A stretch of 28,084 bases of DNA from JAEHDI01 sp035455185. Its GTDB lineage: Bacteria; Acidobacteriota; Terriglobia; Bryobacterales; Bryobacteraceae. Location of the stretch: assembly GCA_035455185.1 (NCBI GenBank), contig DATIFQ010000025.1, positions 1 through 28,084 of the forward strand, read 5' to 3'. The translations under genes and the position numbers were made by a program. This document shows, one piece after another, positions 24,809 through 28,084 of this stretch (position 1 is the first letter of the stretch; every line of letters begins with the position of its first letter). The notes under the pieces are model-generated. The model was not told the origin of the DNA, searched no databases, and worked only from the letters and a program-made list of their open reading frames with translations.

Positions 24809-26215
24809 ATGGATATCCCGGTAACCGTTCTGATCCTCGCGGCCGGCCTTGGTACGCGCATGAAGTCGAAGAAAGCCAAGGTGCTCCATCGTGCGGGCGG
24901 GATGGCGTTGATCGAGCACGCAACTGACGCCGCACTGAAACTGACTCCACCGGAGCGCGTGTTCATCGTGGTCGGGCACCAGGCTGACGAGGTGATGGCG
25001 GCGGTGGGAGACCGGGGCGTCAGGTTCGTTCAGCAAGCCGAGCCAAAGGGCACCGGACATGCTGTTATGGCTGCTCGCGAGGCGCTGGAGGGCGCCGGCG
25101 GGCTCCTGCTGGTCCTCTACGGCGACGCTCCGCTGCTCACAGCGGACACGCTCCTGCGGCTGGTGGCCCGGCAGCAGCAGGGAGACGTGGCGGCCACAGT
25201 ACTCACGACGATGCTGGACGATCCGTCCGGATACGGGCGCGTCCTTCGCGACGAGCACGGGCGGGTGCGCGCGATCGTCGAGCAGAAAGCCGCGTCCCCC
25301 GCGCAGCTCGCCGTACACGAGATCAACTCCGGGATTTACTGCTTCGACTCCGGCCCGCTGTGGAAGCATATCGGCGAGATCAAGCCTGAAAACCCGGCTA
25401 ACGAGTACTACCTCACGGACATTGTCGGAATTCTCCACGGCAAGGGCCACGCCATCGCTCCGCTGCTCCGAGAAGACCCACGGGAACTGCTTGGCATCAA
25501 CACACGGGTGGAGTTGGCGGCGGTGGACCGAATCTTCCGCGACCGAACGATACGGCGGTTGATGCTCGACGGGGTCACGATCAAAAAACCGGAGACCGTG
25601 ACTATCGACAGCGGCGTGTCAATCGGTATGGACACGGTGATCGAACCATTCGCGCAGGTTCTCGGACGCACGACGATTGGAGAGGACTGCGTGATCGGCG
25701 CGTGTTCGATCATCCGTGGCTCGCAACTCGGTGACGGCGTTGTGGTGGAGCCGTTCACGCTGGTACTGGATTCGGCCTTCGAACCGGGTGCCCGCGTGGG
25801 TCCGTTCGCGCGGGTACGGATGGAGAGTCACGTGGGGCGGGAAGCGCGCGTTGGCAACTTCGTCGAGCTAAAGAAGGCCCGGCTCGGCGCGGGGGCGAAG
25901 TCGCTGCACCTTGCGTATCTCGGAGACACCGAGATCGGGGAAGAGGCCAACATCGGTGCGGGCACGATCACCTGCAACTATGACGGCGTGCGGAAACACC
26001 GGACCAAGATCGGCCGTGGCGTGTTTGTGGGGAGCAACGCCACGCTAGTAGCCCCGGTGGTGATCGGGGACGGCAGCTACATCGGCGCCGGCTCGGTAGT
26101 GACGGAAAACGTCCCCGAGGACGCCCTTGCCCTCGGCCGCGCCCGCCAGGTGAACAAAGCCGAATGGGCCAAGAAACGGCGGGAGCGGAAATTGCGGCCC
26201 GACACGCAGGGGTGA
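24809..26215 (+). CDS. glmU: Bifunctional N-acetylglucosamine-1-phosphate uridyltransferase / glucosamine-1-phosphate acetyltransferase GlmU
   Basis: GlmU acetylates glucosamine 1-phosphate (acetyl-CoA) and then transfers UMP to make UDP-GlcNAc, the precursor of peptidoglycan and LPS. The product is 468 residues from ATG 24809. A GTG at 24791 overlaps the glmR stop by 4 bases and is possible, but the family normally begins as VTVLILAAGLGTRMKS does from the ATG. The N-terminal pyrophosphorylase has LAAGLGTRMKS and YGDAPLL. The C-terminal half is a left-handed beta helix of hexapeptide repeats with LHLAYLGD (catalytic His) and NIGAGTITCNYDG, and it ends in the short basic tail KAEWAKKRRERKLR. 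Close coupling to glmR, with stop and start codons touching or 14 bases apart, fits a shared transcript. Confidence 0.96.
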   Translation: MDIPVTVLILAAGLGTRMKSKKAKVLHRAGGMALIEHATDAALKLTPPERVFIVVGHQADEVMAAVGDRGVRFVQQAEPKGTGHAVMAAREALEGAGGLLLVLYGDAPLLTADTLLRLVARQQQGDVAATVLTTMLDDPSGYGRVLRDEHGRVRAIVEQKAASPAQLAVHEINSGIYCFDSGPLWKHIGEIKPENPANEYYLTDIVGILHGKGHAIAPLLREDPRELLGINTRVELAAVDRIFRDRTIRRLMLDGVTIKKPETVTIDSGVSIGMDTVIEPFAQVLGRTTIGEDCVIGACSIIRGSQLGDGVVVEPFTLVLDSAFEPGARVGPFARVRMESHVGREARVGNFVELKKARLGAGAKSLHLAYLGDTEIGEEANIGAGTITCNYDGVRKHRTKIGRGVFVGSNATLVAPVVIGDGSYIGAGSVVTENVPEDALALGRARQVNKAEWAKKRRERKLRPDTQG

Positions 26216-26294
26216 TTCAAGACCGACCTCAGCAAACCCTCTCCGAGCACGTATTCGCTGGAACCCGCCCTTCCGGCGCGGTGTCTACCCGAAC

Positions 26295-27440
26295 ATGAAT
26301 GGTCTGGCTCAGTTTGACAGCCGCGTGCCGCTGAGATGCTGCCTGGCTGTCGTCGCACTTCTATTGTCCCTGCCACCGATGCAGGCGGCCGAACCCAAGG
26401 CTGACGAGATCGACCGGTTGATGCAGGCCTACACGAATACCGTGGGCTTTCAGGGGGCTGTGCTGGTGGCCGACAGGGGCACAGTCATCCTCAAAAAGGG
26501 TTACGGTCTGGCCAACGTGGAGCTTGACGTCCCTAACACACCCGAAACCAAATACCGGCTGGGATCCCTGACGAAGCAGTTCACCGCGATGCTGGTGCTG
26601 CAACTCGTGGCCGAAGGGAAGGTTCGTCTGGAGAGCAAACTCAGCGAATATGTTCCCGAGTATCCGAAGGCCACGGGCGAACGGATCACCATTCACCAGT
26701 TGCTGACCCACCAGTCCGGCATTCCCAATTACATAACCCCGGAGTTCCTTGCCAAACGCTCGCGCGAGTTCTTCAGTCCAACGGACCTGGCCAAGGTGTT
26801 CTGGGAAAGACCGCTGGATTTCGAGCCAGGCGCGAAGTACTCGTATACGAACTCTGGCTACCACATGCTCGGAATCGTGGTCGAAAAGGTTACCGGAAAG
26901 TCCTACGAACAGGCGCTCAGGGAGCGCATTCTCGATCCGCTCGACATGCGGGACACCGGCTACGATCACACGCAAGCGATTCTTCCGCGCCGCGCGGCCG
27001 GCTACACCAAGACGCCCAAAGGCCTGCAAAATGCGGCCTTTGGAGAGATGTCGATTCCCTACGCAGCGGGCGGGATGTACTCGACGGTCCTGGACATGAG
27101 GAAGTGGGACGCGGCGCTGTACACCGAGAAGCTGCTCGATAGGAAGCACCTGGATCTCATGTTCCAGCCGGCAGTTAAGATCGGCGCGGGCCGGGCCTAC
27201 GGATACGGTTGGATGCTCTCAGTCCTCACGCTCGCCGGCAGCGGGCAGAAGCTTCCCGTCATAGAGCACTTCGGCGGCATTATCGGCTTCACCAGCATGA
27301 TAGTGCGGCTGCCCGAGGAGCGTAGCCTGATTGTCGCGCTGGCGAATATTCTCGGCGTCGAATGGGGCGGTGCAACCAGAGGCATCGCCCAGATTCTCCA
27401 TGGCGAACAACCGGAGACGCCGAAGAAGCCAACCAGGTAA
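26295..27440 (+). CDS. Secreted serine hydrolase of the class C beta-lactamase/penicillin-binding fold
   Basis: The product has 381 residues with a signal peptide (about 1-31: VPLRCCLAVVALLLSLPPMQ then AA). The active-site triad of the beta-lactamase/transpeptidase fold is complete. Ser91-Leu-Thr-Lys94 (SxxK in GSLTKQF) is followed by Tyr184-x-Asn186 (SYTNSGY) and by His325-x-Gly327 in EHFGGIIGF, the HxG variant of KTG. Segments such as ITIHQLLTHQSGIPNY and VEKVTGKSYEQALRERILDP are typical of the esterase/peptidase branch (Pfam beta-lactamase, PF00144). The role could be esterase, D-amino-acid peptidase or cell-wall carboxypeptidase; resistance to beta-lactams is not implied. The gene follows glmU after 79 bases and may be read separately. 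The start ATG lacks a clear ribosome-binding site. Confidence 0.92.
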   Translation: MNGLAQFDSRVPLRCCLAVVALLLSLPPMQAAEPKADEIDRLMQAYTNTVGFQGAVLVADRGTVILKKGYGLANVELDVPNTPETKYRLGSLTKQFTAMLVLQLVAEGKVRLESKLSEYVPEYPKATGERITIHQLLTHQSGIPNYITPEFLAKRSREFFSPTDLAKVFWERPLDFEPGAKYSYTNSGYHMLGIVVEKVTGKSYEQALRERILDPLDMRDTGYDHTQAILPRRAAGYTKTPKGLQNAAFGEMSIPYAAGGMYSTVLDMRKWDAALYTEKLLDRKHLDLMFQPAVKIGAGRAYGYGWMLSVLTLAGSGQKLPVIEHFGGIIGFTSMIVRLPEERSLIVALANILGVEWGGATRGIAQILHGEQPETPKKPTR

Positions 27441-27453
27441 AGCCTGTCTCCGG
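27411..27453. terminator. Possible bidirectional terminator between convergent genes
   Basis: CCGGAGAC (27411-27418) and GTCTCCGG (27446-27453) are perfect 8-base complementary arms. They enclose a smaller CAGG/CCTG stem and the stop codon of the serine hydrolase. The gene on the other strand ends 3 bases beyond the right arm. There is no strong T-run, so termination is uncertain. Confidence 0.35.
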
Positions 27454-27456
27454 CGA

Positions 27457-28084
27457 TTAGCGGCGATTGGAGGACGTCCACCGGGCGCGGCCGCCCGTCT
27501 CGCCGAGAAACTTCATCGCCTCAAGATGGCAGAGCAACTGGATGTTGACCAGATCGTCTGGGGTAAAAACGACCAGCTTGTCCTGCCGCTTCGCCGTCGA
27601 AAAGCCGTGCGACGGCGACTCGATGACTACGCTCAGCGCACCGCAATGCAGATTCAGCGCGGTGTCGAGGTTATAGGGCGAGATGTTCTTCACGCGATCG
27701 GGGTTGCCTTCTTTCGCCGGATCCTCGGTGGCCTGATACTTGTCGAGTGCCAGCCGTCCCTGCACGCGGCGGACTAACTGCTCGAATACGGGCACCAAGT
27801 CGGGTTCGACGAATGGACGGAGCATGATCGGGAACACAGCGCCTGTGTGCATGTTCATGATGAGGTCGGGGCGCTCGCGTGCGGTGAGATCGAACAGCGC
27901 CTGGGTCTCTGGCTGGCGTCGGCCGAAGAAGTCGTCGTGCTGGAAATTGACGCCAGCGTCGTTGGGATAGCCGCCCGGAAACTCGACGCGCGAAAAATCG
28001 AGAGGGATGAACTCCTTGCACTGCGGCCAGCCGATCATCTTGCCGCCCGCCAGTCCGCCGGTGTTGAAGTATTCGTGGACCGTC
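27457..28084 (-). CDS. M14-family zinc carboxypeptidase, C-terminal part (5' partial)
   Basis: The frame is open to the window edge, so about 209 residues of the C-terminal part of an M14-type metallopeptidase are seen. Recognisable features are a DAGVNFQHD segment in the place of the family's DLNRNF, then RRQPETQAL, the Asp-Leu-x-x-x-x-His motif DLIMNMHTG (His as the third zinc ligand) and the catalytic-Glu segment VVIESPSHGF. The HxxE part of the zinc site lies beyond the window. M14 enzymes remove residues from peptide or muropeptide C-termini, or modify amino-acid conjugates; here the exact branch is unclear. An internal ATG at 28038 is not the likely start because upstream codons are in frame and protein-like. 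It converges with the serine hydrolase. Confidence 0.8.
   Translation of the reverse strand, partial: TVHEYFNTGGLAGGKMIGWPQCKEFIPLDFSRVEFPGGYPNDAGVNFQHDDFFGRRQPETQALFDLTARERPDLIMNMHTGAVFPIMLRPFVEPDLVPVFEQLVRRVQGRLALDKYQATEDPAKEGNPDRVKNISPYNLDTALNLHCGALSVVIESPSHGFSTAKRQDKLVVFTPDDLVNIQLLCHLEAMKFLGETGGRARWTSSNRR

Noticed and set aside
1..28084. tRNA, rRNA, CRISPR, insertion sequence or phage signs
   Set aside because: No tRNA-like cloverleaf, no regularly spaced repeat array, and no transposase, integrase or phage structural protein could be found by reading both strands.

Overview
The window looks like a piece of a high-GC (roughly 62%) chromosome from a heterotrophic bacterium, most likely an Acidobacteriota member of the Solibacter/Bryobacter type. 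This is inferred from the gene mix (secreted sulfatase, GH29, GH35 and ThuA-type proteins, a lone CpaE-like ATPase, RibBA, GlmR-GlmU, many short-spaced genes on both strands) and from the style of the proteins. No marker gene proves it. I see no rRNA, tRNA, CRISPR array, insertion sequence or phage gene. No gene-free stretch exceeds 300 bases; the largest is about 160 bases (22923-23083) and I recognise nothing in it.

Layout. 1-8171: the end of a heparinase II/III-type polysaccharide lyase (+), a CpaE/MinD-like ATPase and truB (both -), an ABC exporter (+), an unknown 167-residue protein (-), a divergent ribBA (+), and an unknown secreted protein with a Pro/Ala-rich tail (+). 8245-13914: a tight plus-strand cluster of GH35 beta-galactosidase, aldo/keto reductase, tandem-ThuA protein and Tat-exported sulfatase, with the last two genes overlapping by 4 bases. 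13928-16200: a conserved unknown protein (-) and a second ThuA protein (+). 16219-19969: a minus-strand run of UvrC-like protein, AlkD-like DNA glycosylase, Ig-like membrane protein and OB-fold lipoprotein. 20034-22705: a GH29 alpha-L-fucosidase and a frameshifted anion-transporter gene, both minus. 22735-27440: a plus-strand run with a near-consensus sigma-70 promoter, a 46-residue zinc-ribbon-like protein, a TPR-like protein, glmR/yvcK, glmU and a secreted serine hydrolase. The window ends in a partial M14 metallopeptidase (-).

How the genes fit together. The lyase, GH35, GH29, sulfatase, ThuA and AKR genes suggest breakdown of sulfated or fucosylated plant, algal or animal glycans. GlmR and GlmU sit together at the UDP-GlcNAc branch point for cell-wall precursors. 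The UvrC-like and AlkD-like genes form a small DNA-repair pair.

Most worth a second look: (1) the UvrC-like protein, which keeps the four-cysteine Fe-S pattern and the UVR motif but lacks a proper GIY-YIG motif and the C-terminal nuclease; (2) the RibBA, which has substituted metal-binding and GTP-cyclohydrolase residues; (3) the CpaE-like gene, whose full receiver-like domain can only be read from an ATT or CTG start; (4) the single-base frameshift in the transporter; (5) the compact GH35-AKR-ThuA-ThuA-sulfatase cluster.
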